Made by a program: the position numbers and the translations under genes | Source: Alphaproteobacteria bacterium | GTDB lineage: Bacteria > Pseudomonadota > Alphaproteobacteria > Rhodobacterales > Rhodobacteraceae | Reading direction: 5' to 3' | DNA: 64,000 nt | Assembly: GCA_030148665.1 (NCBI GenBank) | Contig: JASBSZ010000047.1 | Coordinates: 167,771 to 231,770, forward strand | Part shown: positions 32,996-41,980 of the stretch, one piece after another | Layout of the letters: every line of letters begins with the position of its first letter | Position numbering within the stretch: position 1 is the first letter of the stretch | Notes under the pieces: generated by a model | Databases searched by the model: none | Seen by the model: the letters and a program-made list of their open reading frames with translations, nothing else | Told to the model about the DNA's origin: nothing

Positions 32996-34234
32996 GTGAA
33001 GATCAGGATGACGCCAGTGGGCGATCTCACCCCCTATGCCGGCAACGCGCGCACGCACACCGACGCCCAAATCGCCAAGATCGCGGCCTCGATCGAGGAA
33101 TTCGGCTTCACCAATCCGATCCTGGCGGGGAGCGACGGGGTGATCATCGCCGGCCACGGCCGGCTGCTGGCCGCCGAGAGGCTGGGCCTCGACAAGGTAC
33201 CGGTCATCACGCTGGACCACCTGACCGAGGCCCAGCGCCGGGCGCTGGTGATCGCCGATAACAAGATCGCCGAGAATGCAGGGTGGGACGAGGACCTGCT
33301 GCGTGCAGAACTGGCGGCGCTGCAGGAGATGGAATTCGACCTCGACCTGGTGGGGTTTTCTGACGAGGAACTTGATGACCTGCTGGGCGACCTCGAGGCC
33401 AAGGCGCTGGACGAGGTGGAGGGCGAGGACGAGGTTCCCAACACCCCTGAGGATCCGGTCAGCCGTCCGGGCGATCTCTGGGTGTTGGGCAACCACCGCC
33501 TGCTCTGTGGTGACAGCACCGTTGCGACTGATGTGGAGCGCGTACTCGGCACCGTGAAACCCCTGCTGATGGTCACCGACCCGCCTTACGGGGTGGAGTA
33601 TGACCCGGGCTGGCGCAACCAGGCCGGCGCGGCGAAGACCAAGCGCACCGGCAAGGTGCTGAATGATGACCGCGCCGACTGGCGCGACGTCTGGGCGCTG
33701 TTCCCCGGCGACGTGGCCTATGTCTGGCACGGGGCGTTGCACGCGGCCACGGTCGCCGAAAGCCTCGAGGTGGCGGGCTTCACCATCCGCTCCCAGATCA
33801 TCTGGGCCAAGTACCGGCTGGTCTTGAGTCGCGGCGATTACCACTGGCAGCATGAGCCCTGCTGGTACGCGGTAAAGAAGACCGGCAAGGGCCACTGGGC
33901 CGGGGATCGTAAGCAAACGACGCTGTGGCAGATCGCCAACAAGGACCAGGATGCCGACACGGTGCATGGCACACAGAAACCGGTGGAATGCATGCGCCGC
34001 CCGATCCTGAACAACTCGAGCCCCGGCCAGGCGATCTATGAGCCATTCATGGGATCCGGCACCACGCTGATCGCAGCGGAAACGACGGGGCGCGTCTGTT
34101 TGGGCATCGAACTGAACCCGGCCTATGTCGATGTGGCGGTCGAGCGCTGGCAGCAGTTCACCGGGCAGCAGGCTGTGCTGGACGGTGACGGATCCAGCTT
34201 TGCAGAAATCCGAGATCGGCGAGAAGCGGCGTGA
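32996..34234 (+). CDS. ParB-like domain DNA methyltransferase
   Basis: A 412-residue fusion. Residues 1-100 are a ParB/Srx-type domain (GDLTPYAGNARTHTDAQIAK, IIAGHGRLLAAERLGLDKVP). From about 160 is a beta-class N4-cytosine/N6-adenine methyltransferase with catalytic DPPYGVEY and, later, the SAM motif FMGSGTT. Common in phages and GTAs' relatives, it methylates phage or host DNA, perhaps against restriction. Starts after the GGTCCGC repeats and overlaps the next gene. Confidence 0.88.
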   Translation: MKIRMTPVGDLTPYAGNARTHTDAQIAKIAASIEEFGFTNPILAGSDGVIIAGHGRLLAAERLGLDKVPVITLDHLTEAQRRALVIADNKIAENAGWDEDLLRAELAALQEMEFDLDLVGFSDEELDDLLGDLEAKALDEVEGEDEVPNTPEDPVSRPGDLWVLGNHRLLCGDSTVATDVERVLGTVKPLLMVTDPPYGVEYDPGWRNQAGAAKTKRTGKVLNDDRADWRDVWALFPGDVAYVWHGALHAATVAESLEVAGFTIRSQIIWAKYRLVLSRGDYHWQHEPCWYAVKKTGKGHWAGDRKQTTLWQIANKDQDADTVHGTQKPVECMRRPILNNSSPGQAIYEPFMGSGTTLIAAETTGRVCLGIELNPAYVDVAVERWQQFTGQQAVLDGDGSSFAEIRDRREAA

Positions 34235-34461
34235 AACAGTCCCGGCTGATGTCTCTCATCGAAGCGGTCGCCAATGTTGTGGTTGGCTATGGCCTGGCGG
34301 TCCTAACCCAGGTCCTGGCCTTCCCGGCCTTTGGCCTGCACGCCACGCTGAGCCAGAACCTGCAATTGGCCGCATTGTTCTCGGCGATCTCTGTACTTCG
34401 CTCTTACGTCCTGCGACGGGCCTTCGAGGCGGCACGTATGGGCAGGTCCAGCCCCCGGTGA
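34231..34461 (+). CDS. DUF7220-like small membrane protein
   Basis: A 76-residue protein with two hydrophobic segments (VVVGYGLAVLTQVLAFPAFG and LAALFSAISVLRSYVLRR). Widespread small phage protein next to methylase or terminase genes. Function unknown. Confidence 0.65.
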   Translation: MKQSRLMSLIEAVANVVVGYGLAVLTQVLAFPAFGLHATLSQNLQLAALFSAISVLRSYVLRRAFEAARMGRSSPR

Positions 34462-34553
34462 CCGCGGCACATGTGGACCCAACGGCACTTGCCGGGCTAT
34501 GATTGCCATTATTGCCGACCAGTTTGCCATCAGTCCCGCCGGGAGGTCACGCG

Positions 34554-35270
34554 ATGACCGGGTACAATTACGACAAGTTCTCTACCGACGACTACGAATT
34601 CGAGCAGGTCACGGGGCCCGCCCCGGGCGAAAAGGCACCGGATTTCGAGCTGACGACCCCGTCGGGAGAGAAACGCCGCCTGCTGGATTTCGACGGCGAT
34701 TTCCTCGTCCTCGAGATGGGCTCGATCACCTGCCCGCTGTTTCAGAGCCGGCGCGGGATCATGGGGCGGCTGTCCGAGGAGTTTCCCGGTGTGGCGTCCG
34801 TGGTGCTCTACGTGCGAGAGGCTCATCCCGGGACGGCGATCCCGAGCCATCGGGATTTCGAGGACAAGTTGAATGCCGCGCGGCGCCTGAAAGACGAAGA
34901 CGGCGAAGGCCGGCTGATCCTGATCGACGATTTCGACGGCCCGGCGCATCGGGCCTATGGCAGCATGCCGAACGCGGTATTCATCATCAACCGCAACGGC
35001 TGCGTGGTGTTCCGCTCGGACTGGAACAACCCGGTGGCCACGCGCAAGGCACTGGCAGCACTCGTCAAGGGGCGGGAGATGCGCATCAGGAGCTATTTCC
35101 GCCCGCCGACCCCGGCAAGCGCCTTACGCACCCTGAGGCGCGCCGGCCCGGGCGCGGCCATCGATTTCTTCCGGGGCCTGCCGTTTCTGATCTGGACCAA
35201 CCTGATCAAGCGGAACCTGCGCCTGTTGCTCGGCCGCCCGCCGAAGCTGTCGCGCGACACTACCTGCTGA
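34554..35270 (+). CDS. deiodinase-like redoxin domain protein (phage moron)
   Basis: A 238-residue protein with a thioredoxin-like fold: GEKAPDFELTTPSGEKRRLL, then FLVLEMGSITCPLFQSRRG, in which GS-x-T-C-P-x-F matches the active-site neighbourhood of iodothyronine deiodinase-family proteins, and later NAVFIINRNGCVVFRSDW. A C-terminal extension is basic and contains a hydrophobic stretch. Start at 34554 with GGAGG upstream. Redox enzymes are not phage structural genes, so it is probably a lysogenic conversion gene. Only one clear Cys sits in the motif. Confidence 0.65.
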   Translation: MTGYNYDKFSTDDYEFEQVTGPAPGEKAPDFELTTPSGEKRRLLDFDGDFLVLEMGSITCPLFQSRRGIMGRLSEEFPGVASVVLYVREAHPGTAIPSHRDFEDKLNAARRLKDEDGEGRLILIDDFDGPAHRAYGSMPNAVFIINRNGCVVFRSDWNNPVATRKALAALVKGREMRIRSYFRPPTPASALRTLRRAGPGAAIDFFRGLPFLIWTNLIKRNLRLLLGRPPKLSRDTTC

Positions 35271-35329
35271 GGTCGGACGGTGCAGAGGCAGGGCTGACGC
35301 CAGCGCTCATGCAATAATGCGGTACACTC

Positions 35330-35419
35330 GCCCGCGCTGGGTATCGGCAGGGCGATGCGGTCGTCGCGCTGAGAGACGCGCGACAGGATCAGTATCTGGG
35401 TGTCGGTGAGTTCGGGCAT
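35330..35419 (-). pseudogene. possible DUF3489 N-terminal remnant
   Basis: The minus strand reads MPELTDTQILILSRVSQRDD then RIALPIPSAG, similar to the start of DUF3489 proteins (LTDTQ...LSAASQR...LP). The frame then loses similarity. Weak evidence. Confidence 0.3.
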
Positions 35420-35465
35420 GGCGTTGTCAGGCGCCGCCGGATTGCATCATGATCGGAGGAGTCCC

Positions 35466-36005
35466 ATGGGCCTGTCCCGTCGCGCCTATGCCCAGCACCG
35501 GGGCATCAGCGAGAAGGCGGTGCGCAAGGCCATCGCCACGGGCCGGATCACGCTGGAGCCCGACGGCACGATCGACCCGGCGAAAGCCGACCGCGAGTGG
35601 GAGGCACAGACCGACCCGGCAAAGCAGACCACAAGACGCCCTGCCGGCAAGCCTCTCCCCCGCGCTGCCCGCAAGGCGGTCGACGATACCCTGGCCGACG
35701 CCGGCCCCGTGGGCCCGGCTGCCTTCATGCGCGCCCGGGCGGCGCGCGAGATGATCGGCGCCCAGACCGCGAAGGTGAAGCTCGCCAAGCTGAAGGGCGA
35801 ACTGGTGGACAAGGCAAAGGCCACGGCGCTGGTCTTCGACCTTGCCCGGCGCGAGCGCGACGCCTGGATGAACTGGCCGCCCAGGGTCGCTGCCGTCATG
35901 GCGGCGGAACTCGGAGTGGACCCCCATCTGATGGAGCAGGTGCTGGAGCACCACCTCCGCCGGCACCTCGCGGAGCTGGCGGAGATCGAGATTGAGCTCG
36001 GATGA
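35466..36005 (+). CDS. phage terminase small subunit-like protein
   Basis: A 179-residue protein (GGAGGAG site, start 35466). N-terminal HTH of Nu1 type (MGLSRRAYAQHRGISEKAVR), linker, then a helical region with QTAKVKLAKLKGELVDK and ERDAWMNWPPRVAAVMAAEL, as in DNA-packaging small subunits. Recognises the packaging site. Overlaps the large subunit gene. Confidence 0.75.
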   Translation: MGLSRRAYAQHRGISEKAVRKAIATGRITLEPDGTIDPAKADREWEAQTDPAKQTTRRPAGKPLPRAARKAVDDTLADAGPVGPAAFMRARAAREMIGAQTAKVKLAKLKGELVDKAKATALVFDLARRERDAWMNWPPRVAAVMAAELGVDPHLMEQVLEHHLRRHLAELAEIEIELG

Positions 36006-37947
36006 GGACGGAACGAAGGAGATCAGAGCCGCCTGGCTGAAGGGGCTCGCGCCCGACCCGGCCCTGACCGTGTCGCAATGGGCCGATCGGCACCGGGTGC
36101 TGTCCTCCCGCGCGGCCTCGGAAGCGGGCCCCTATCGCACATCCCGCACGCCCTACATGCGGGGGATCATGGATGCGCTGTCGCCGAGCGATCCGGCCCG
36201 GCGCGTGGTGTTCATGAAGCCGGCGCAGGTGGGCGCCACCGAGGCCGGCAACAACTGGATCGGCTTCTGCATCCACCGGGCACCCGGGCCGATGCTGGCG
36301 GTGCAGCCGACGGTGGACCTGGCCAAGCGGCTGTCGCAACAGCGCATCGACCCACTGATCGAGGACAGCCCGGCCTTGCGCGACCTGGTCAGCCCGTCGC
36401 GCAGCCGGGATTCCGGCAACACGGTTCTGGCCAAGCGCTTCCCCGGCGGGCAGCTGATCCTGACCGGGGCCAACTCGGCGGTGGGCCTGCGCTCGATGCC
36501 GGCGCGTTGGGTGTTCATGGACGAGGTGGATGCCTATCCCGGAGATGTCGATGGCGAGGGTGACCCGGTGCAACTGGCGGAAGCCCGCACCAACAGCTTC
36601 GGGCACCGCGCGAAGATCTTCCTGGCCTCCACGCCGACGGTAACGGGGCTGAGCCGGATCGAGCGGGAGTTCGAACTTTCCGACCAGCGCCGGTACTTCG
36701 TACCCTGCCCCCATTGCGGGGGCCTGCAATGGCTGAAGTTCGAGCGCCTGCGCTGGGAAAAGGGCCAGTCCGAGACGGCCCGTTACATCTGCGAACACTG
36801 CGAGCGGGAGATCGAAGAACGCTTCAAGACGCAGATGATGGCCGAGGAGAATGGCGCCTGCTGGCAGCCGACGGCCGACGACGAAACCAGGAAGAAGGCA
36901 GAAGCTGCTGGCATCGTCGGCTTCCACATCAACGGCCTCTACTCGCCGCTGGGCTGGCTGAGCTGGGCGGCCATTGCCCGAAAGTGGGAAGAGGCAAAGG
37001 GGAACGACTCGGCCTTGAAGACGCTGAAGAACACCATCCTCGGCGAGACCTGGGCCGAAAGCGGCGAGGCGCCGGACTGGCAGCGGCTCTACGAGCGCCG
37101 CGAGCGCTGGGCTTCGGGCCAAGTGCCCGAGCGCGGCCTGTTCCTCACCGCCGGGGCGGATGTGCAGAAGGACCGCATCGAGATCGATGTCTGGGCCTGG
37201 GGGCGGGGTCTGGAAAGCTGGCTGGTGGATCACGTCGTCATCGATGGCGGGCCTGCCGATCCCGGGGCCTGGGCGGAACTGACCGCGCTTCTTGGCAGAA
37301 CCTGGCCCCACGAAAACGGCGCGCAGATGCTGATCGGCAAGCTGGCAATCGATACCGGCTATGAATCCGCCGCCGTCTACAGCTGGGCCAGGCAACAAAC
37401 CGGTTCGCAAGTCGCCCCGGTGAAGGGGGTCGAGGGGTTCAACCGGGCGTCTCCGGTAACGGGGCCCACTTACGTGGATGCCACAGTCGGGGGCAAGCGG
37501 TTGCGCCGGGGTGCGCGGCTGTGGACGGTGGCGGTCTCGACCTTCAAGGCCGAGACCTACCGCTTTCTGCGCCTGCCCCTCCCGACCGACGAGGAGATCG
37601 ATGCCGGCCAGGGCTTCCCGCCCGGTTCCATCCACCTGCCCGAGTGGATCGACAGCGAATGGCTAAAGCAGCTGACGGCCGAGCAGCTGGTGACCCGGCG
37701 CGACCGGCGCGGCTTCGCGAAGCTCGAATGGCAGAAGCTGCGGGAGAGGAACGAGGCACTGGACGCCCGCGTCTACGCCCGGGCGGCGGCCTGGATTGCC
37801 GGATCGGACCGGTGGTCGGAAACACAATGGGCAGAGCTGGAGTGGCAGGTGGCGATTCCGGAACAGGGCACGCAGGCGGTTTCTGCATCGAGGCGAGTGC
37901 GAGTCCCACGCCAACGCCGAACCGTGCGCTCAAGCTACATGGGGTGA
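35992..37947 (+). CDS. phage terminase large subunit (GpA family)
   Basis: A 651-residue lambda GpA-type terminase, the ATP-driven DNA packaging motor and nuclease. Walker A-like KPAQVGATEAGNN, Walker B VFMDEVDAYP, a zinc-knuckle pair (CPHCGG/CEHCER) and a C-terminal nuclease part (AGADVQKDRIEIDVWAWGRG, AIDTGYESAAVYSWARQ). TTG start overlaps the small subunit. Implies cos-type packaging. Confidence 0.92.
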   Translation: MSSDEDGTKEIRAAWLKGLAPDPALTVSQWADRHRVLSSRAASEAGPYRTSRTPYMRGIMDALSPSDPARRVVFMKPAQVGATEAGNNWIGFCIHRAPGPMLAVQPTVDLAKRLSQQRIDPLIEDSPALRDLVSPSRSRDSGNTVLAKRFPGGQLILTGANSAVGLRSMPARWVFMDEVDAYPGDVDGEGDPVQLAEARTNSFGHRAKIFLASTPTVTGLSRIEREFELSDQRRYFVPCPHCGGLQWLKFERLRWEKGQSETARYICEHCEREIEERFKTQMMAEENGACWQPTADDETRKKAEAAGIVGFHINGLYSPLGWLSWAAIARKWEEAKGNDSALKTLKNTILGETWAESGEAPDWQRLYERRERWASGQVPERGLFLTAGADVQKDRIEIDVWAWGRGLESWLVDHVVIDGGPADPGAWAELTALLGRTWPHENGAQMLIGKLAIDTGYESAAVYSWARQQTGSQVAPVKGVEGFNRASPVTGPTYVDATVGGKRLRRGARLWTVAVSTFKAETYRFLRLPLPTDEEIDAGQGFPPGSIHLPEWIDSEWLKQLTAEQLVTRRDRRGFAKLEWQKLRERNEALDARVYARAAAWIAGSDRWSETQWAELEWQVAIPEQGTQAVSASRRVRVPRQRRTVRSSYMG

Positions 37948-37966
37948 GAAGGAGTAGTAGCGGTCA

Positions 37967-38860
37967 TCAGTGCAGGCAGCACTTCTTGAACTTCTTACCG
38001 CTGCCACAGGGACACGGGTCATTGCGTCCGACCTTGGTTTCTGACCGCATGACCGTCTCGGTCCAGGGGGCAACACGGACGTGGTTGCTGACCTTGCGCA
38101 ACTTCTGTTCGGCGAGAAACTCGTCGGAATAGCAATGCCATTTCGACAACTCTTCTACGGCATCAGCGATGACAGATTTTCCATATCGGCTGTTTTCCGG
38201 AATGCCGCCTGCATCGCGTGTGGCCTGCAGATCTTCCAGGAAATGATCAAAATTGCAATAATCTTCGGGGATCAACTTCGTGTCGAAAACCACCCTCACA
38301 TCTTCGGACATGTCTTCGAGCCCGAGATCGGCAATGGCGTCCACCCAACCTGCCAGTACGTCACCGGGGACTTCAGGGCAGCGCCTACGAAAAGTTCGGA
38401 AATAGTTCTCGATTGACGTCCGTTGGTCGGGGTGCAGCTGCGTGATCAGCACCAAGGCGTTCATCAGGGAACTGCGGGCGAAATCATCCGCCTCGGGGTC
38501 TTCGATTGCCTCGAACAGAGGCTGCAAGTCGCCATCGAATGTCCCGGCAATGACACGAAAGCTCGTCTCCGTAATTGCATCGCCCAGAAGATGATCGAGG
38601 ATCCGGGTTGGTCGGCGCAGCAGGTGAACCAACGGGCGATAAGCACGCGGGTCGCGCCACTCGCCCAACATGTGAACGATCGGAATGAGGGCCATCACCT
38701 CATCATCCTTCATGGCCGAGACCGGTTGAGAGCCAAGGCGGCTTACGAGATCGACAAAGACGGGCACCATGGTTTCGCGGTCGGCGCCGGCGGCAATCAT
38801 TGCGGCTTTCGGGAAAATATCGTCGCGCGCGAGACTGCGCATGATTTCGGAGGGGGTCAT
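37967..38860 (-). CDS. DUF1186-like protein with C-terminal SEC-C motif (moron)
   Basis: A 297-residue protein with HEAT-like helical repeats ([20 protein letters not shown]) and a terminal SEC-C zinc-binding motif ([20 protein letters not shown]). Start at 38860; frame open to 38905. It lies between terminase and head-tail joining genes but on the opposite strand, so it is not part of the late operon. Function unknown; SEC-C proteins occur in defence and regulatory contexts. Confidence 0.75.
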   Translation of the reverse strand: MTPSEIMRSLARDDIFPKAAMIAAGADRETMVPVFVDLVSRLGSQPVSAMKDDEVMALIPIVHMLGEWRDPRAYRPLVHLLRRPTRILDHLLGDAITETSFRVIAGTFDGDLQPLFEAIEDPEADDFARSSLMNALVLITQLHPDQRTSIENYFRTFRRRCPEVPGDVLAGWVDAIADLGLEDMSEDVRVVFDTKLIPEDYCNFDHFLEDLQATRDAGGIPENSRYGKSVIADAVEELSKWHCYSDEFLAEQKLRKVSNHVRVAPWTETVMRSETKVGRNDPCPCGSGKKFKKCCLH

Positions 38861-38926
38861 GAGGTCGCCTGTAATGAGTCGTTCTTTCTGGAACTGAAAA
38901 CACATTCCTCGAAATGGTCAATTCAC

Positions 38927-39142
38927 ATGCCGACACTGACGGAACTGCAAACCCGCCGTGAGGCACTCTTCGCCGCCCGCGCCTCGGGCGTGGCGCGGGT
39001 GAGCTACGAGGGCAAGACCGTGGAATACCGCAGCCTTGCCGAGATCGACCGGGCCATCGAGGCGCTGGAGCGCGAGATCGCCGCGGCCGAGGGGCGGCGG
39101 GTGATCCGGCATCTGCGGGTGACCACGGACAAGGGGCTGTGA
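38927..39142 (+). CDS. gpW-like head-tail joining protein
   Basis: A 71-residue protein (MPTLTELQTRREALFAARAS, then VSYEGKTVEYRSLAEIDRAI) that matches lambda gpW, which seals the capsid portal after packaging. A GTG start of the portal gene follows 3 bp after its stop. Confidence 0.75.
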   Translation: MPTLTELQTRREALFAARASGVARVSYEGKTVEYRSLAEIDRAIEALEREIAAAEGRRVIRHLRVTTDKGL

Positions 39143-39145
39143 GCA

Positions 39146-40627
39146 GTGGGATTGTTCGATGCCCTGCGCCGCCGGCATGCCAGTGGGGCCTCCGGCGTGC
39201 GCGCCCGCCTCGAGGGCGCCATGGCAAGGCGGCGGCTGCGGGGCTGGCAGCCACCCCTCGAGAACATCAACGCGCTGGTCGCCTCGGGCGGCCCGCGTCT
39301 GCTGGCGCGCTCGCGCGAACTGGTGGTCACCAATGGCTATGCGGCCAATGCCTGCGAGGCCTTCGCCGCCAATCTGGTGGGGGATGGGATCAAGCCCTCG
39401 TCGTTGCTGGAAGACGGGGAACTCAGGGATCGGCTGCAGCGCCTGTGGCTGGCCTGGACCGACGAGGCCGATGCCGACGGGCTCACCGACTTCTACGGGC
39501 TGCAGGCGATGGTGGCGCGCGAGATGTTCGTGGCCGGGGAGTGCTTCGTCAGGTTGCGCCCCCGCCGGCCCAAGGATGGGCTGCGGGTGCCGCTGCAATG
39601 CCAACTGCTGCAGGCCGAGATGCTGCCATTCGACAAGACGGAAACCGCGCCGAACGGCAACGTGATCCGCTGCGGCATCGAGTTCGACCGGATCGGGCGG
39701 CGCGTGGCCTATCACTTCCGCCGTCGCCATCCGGGCGACAGTACCGACAGGGGAGACGTTCTGCCTGAAACCACCCGCGTCCCGGCCGAGGACGTGCTGC
39801 ACATCTACCGCCCGCTGGACGCAGGCCAGATCCGCGGCCTGCCGCATGTGGCCCCGGCCATGGTGCGGCTGTTCCTGCTCGACCAGTACGATGATGCCGA
39901 GCTTGATCGCAAGAAGACCGCGGCGATGTTCGCGGGCTTCATCACCAGGGCCGCCCCCGAAGAACAGCTGATGGGCGCGGTGGAGGATGGGGAGGACGGC
40001 ACCGGCATCGCCAGCCTCGAGCCCGGCACCCTGCAGGTGCTGCTGCCGGGCGAAGACGTGACCTTCTCGAACCCCGCCGATGTGGGCGGCGGCTACGAGG
40101 CGTTCCAGTACCGCACGCTGCTGGCGATCGCAGCATCATTGGGGTTGCCCTATCACCTGGTCACCGGCGATGTGCGCCAGGCCAACTACTCGAGCCTGCG
40201 CGCCGAGCTGGTCGAGTTCCGCCGCCGCTTCAGCCAGTTGCAGCACGGGGTGATCGCTCATCAGCTCTGCCGGCCCATCTGGGAGCGCTGGCTGGAAACC
40301 GCGGTGCTGGCCGGCGCGCTCAAGCTGCCCGACATGGAAGCGGCCCGGGCCGTGCATTGGATCCCGCCCCGCTGGGACTGGGTGGATCCGCTGAAGGACA
40401 TCCAGGCGCAGCTGCTGGCCATCGAGGCGGGGCTGATGTCGCGCCGGAAGGCGGTGGAGGCCACCGGCTACGACATCGAGGAGATCGATCGCGAGAATGC
40501 TGCCGATGCGGCCCGCGCCGCCGAGCTGGGGCTGAGCTACACCCGTGGGCCGGGCACGCCCCAGGCTGCGGGTGCCGCACCGCCCACGCAAGAGACCGAA
40601 CCCAAGACCCCCAACAAGGGACCCTGA
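39146..40627 (+). CDS. phage portal protein (lambda family)
   Basis: A 493-residue lambda gpB-type portal. Family blocks: ARSRELVVTNGYAANACEAF, MVAREMFVAGECFVRLRPRR, VLHIYRPLDAGQIRGLPHVA, DVRQANYSSLRAELVEFRRR. GTG start. Forms the dodecameric DNA entry ring. Confidence 0.92.
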   Translation: MGLFDALRRRHASGASGVRARLEGAMARRRLRGWQPPLENINALVASGGPRLLARSRELVVTNGYAANACEAFAANLVGDGIKPSSLLEDGELRDRLQRLWLAWTDEADADGLTDFYGLQAMVAREMFVAGECFVRLRPRRPKDGLRVPLQCQLLQAEMLPFDKTETAPNGNVIRCGIEFDRIGRRVAYHFRRRHPGDSTDRGDVLPETTRVPAEDVLHIYRPLDAGQIRGLPHVAPAMVRLFLLDQYDDAELDRKKTAAMFAGFITRAAPEEQLMGAVEDGEDGTGIASLEPGTLQVLLPGEDVTFSNPADVGGGYEAFQYRTLLAIAASLGLPYHLVTGDVRQANYSSLRAELVEFRRRFSQLQHGVIAHQLCRPIWERWLETAVLAGALKLPDMEAARAVHWIPPRWDWVDPLKDIQAQLLAIEAGLMSRRKAVEATGYDIEEIDRENAADAARAAELGLSYTRGPGTPQAAGAAPPTQETEPKTPNKGP

Positions 40628-40630
40628 TCC

Positions 40631-41572
40631 ATGACCAACTGGTATTTGATCCGCGCCACCGCCGGGGGCGCGGAACTGTCGATCCATGACGAGATCGGCG
40701 CCTATGGCGTCTCCGCCAAGGACTTCATCAATGAGCTTGGGCAACTGCCGGGCGATGCCGCGCTGACCCTGCGGCTCAACAGCCCCGGCGGCTCGGTGTT
40801 CGATGCGGTGGCGATCTACAACGCGCTGAAGCGCCATGCGGGCCCCGTCACCGTGACCATCGACGGCATTGCTGCCTCGGCCGCGTCCTATATCGCCATG
40901 GCGGGCGATGAGGTGGTGATGCCCTAGAACGCCTTCATGATGATCCATGACCCTTCCGGTCTGGTCATGGGCACCGCCGCCGACATGCGGGCCATGGCCG
41001 AGGCTCTGGACAAGATCGCCGGTGCGCTGGTGAAGGGCTATGCGGCGAAGTCGGGCAAGGCGGAGGACGAGGTGGCTGCGCTGATGTCGGCCGAGACCTG
41101 GTTCACCGCGACCGAGGCGGTGGAGGCGGGCTTTGCCGACACGCTCGCGGAGCCCGTGAAGATCGCTGCCAGCTTTGATGTGACCCGCTTCCGCAATGCG
41201 CCGCCCGAGGTGGTCGAGGCATTGGCGAAGACCAGAGATGCAGAGGGTGGGGGTGAACCCATTGAGGCGCCGGAAACTGCGCCTGTCTCCGACCCTGTTG
41301 CCGATCCACCGCCTGACCCCACCACCGCCCGCACCGAGGCGATGGATTACGCCCGCGCGGTGGTCGATCTCTGCCGCCTTGCCGGGCAGCCGCAGATGGC
41401 GGCAGGCTTCCTTGAACGCGAGGCCAGCCTCGAGGAGGTGCGCGCGGCCCTGCTGACGGCGCGGGCCGAGGCCGATCCCGAGATCACTGCCCATCACCCC
41501 CAGCCCGGCCCGGGTCCCTCGGCGCGGCCCTGGGCCGACATCATCAACCGCACCTTCAAGCGCAAGGGATAA
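40631..41572 (+). pseudogene. ClpP-like head maturation protease interrupted by an amber codon
   Basis: One continuous 313-codon frame broken by TAG at 40925-40927. Upstream half: LNSPGGSVFDAVAIYNALKR and the Ser nucleophile in DGIAASAASYIAMAG. Downstream half: NAFMMIHDPSGLVMG with the catalytic His. Restoring a sense codon gives VVMPxNAFMMIHDP as in intact homologues. The amber separates Ser from His, so the protease cannot be made without suppression or reversion. The C-terminal part is the scaffold-like extension. Confidence 0.88.
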
Positions 41573-41575
41573 CAC

Positions 41576-41953
41576 ATGACCGTTCTTTCCGAGACCACTC
41601 ACCCCGGCGGCTTCCTCGTCTGGGAGGCCTTCCGCGATTACACCCGCGAGGTTGTCACCATCGCCACCGGGACCGCAAACCCGGTGCTCGAAGCCGGCAC
41701 CGTGCTGGGGAAGATCACGGCAACCGGCAAATACGCCGCCCATGATCCGGCCGCCGTCGATGGCACCGAGACCGCCGTCGCCGTGCTCTGGGCCAAGGCA
41801 GACGCCACCGCGGCCGACGTGAACGCCGTCGCGCTCCTGCGCGGGCCCGCCATCGTCAACGGCAAGGACCTGGTTTTTGCCGGCACCCTGACCCAGCCCG
41901 AGATCGATGCGGCGCATGCGGCACTTGCCGCCGCCGGCATCCTGGTGCGCTGA
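41576..41953 (+). CDS. head decoration protein (gpD-like)
   Basis: A 125-residue protein (TTHPGGFLVWEAFRDYTREV, AGTVLGKITATGKYAAHDPA) of the lambda gpD/Shp family, which cements the expanded capsid. Between protease and major capsid genes, as usual. Confidence 0.85.
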   Translation: MTVLSETTHPGGFLVWEAFRDYTREVVTIATGTANPVLEAGTVLGKITATGKYAAHDPAAVDGTETAVAVLWAKADATAADVNAVALLRGPAIVNGKDLVFAGTLTQPEIDAAHAALAAAGILVR

Positions 41954-41980
41954 CACCTGACAAGCTGAAAGGACATTCCC

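Noticed and set aside
40136..41956. 606-codon open frame on the minus strand
   Set aside because: Antisense to portal, protease and decoration genes; no protein-like features.
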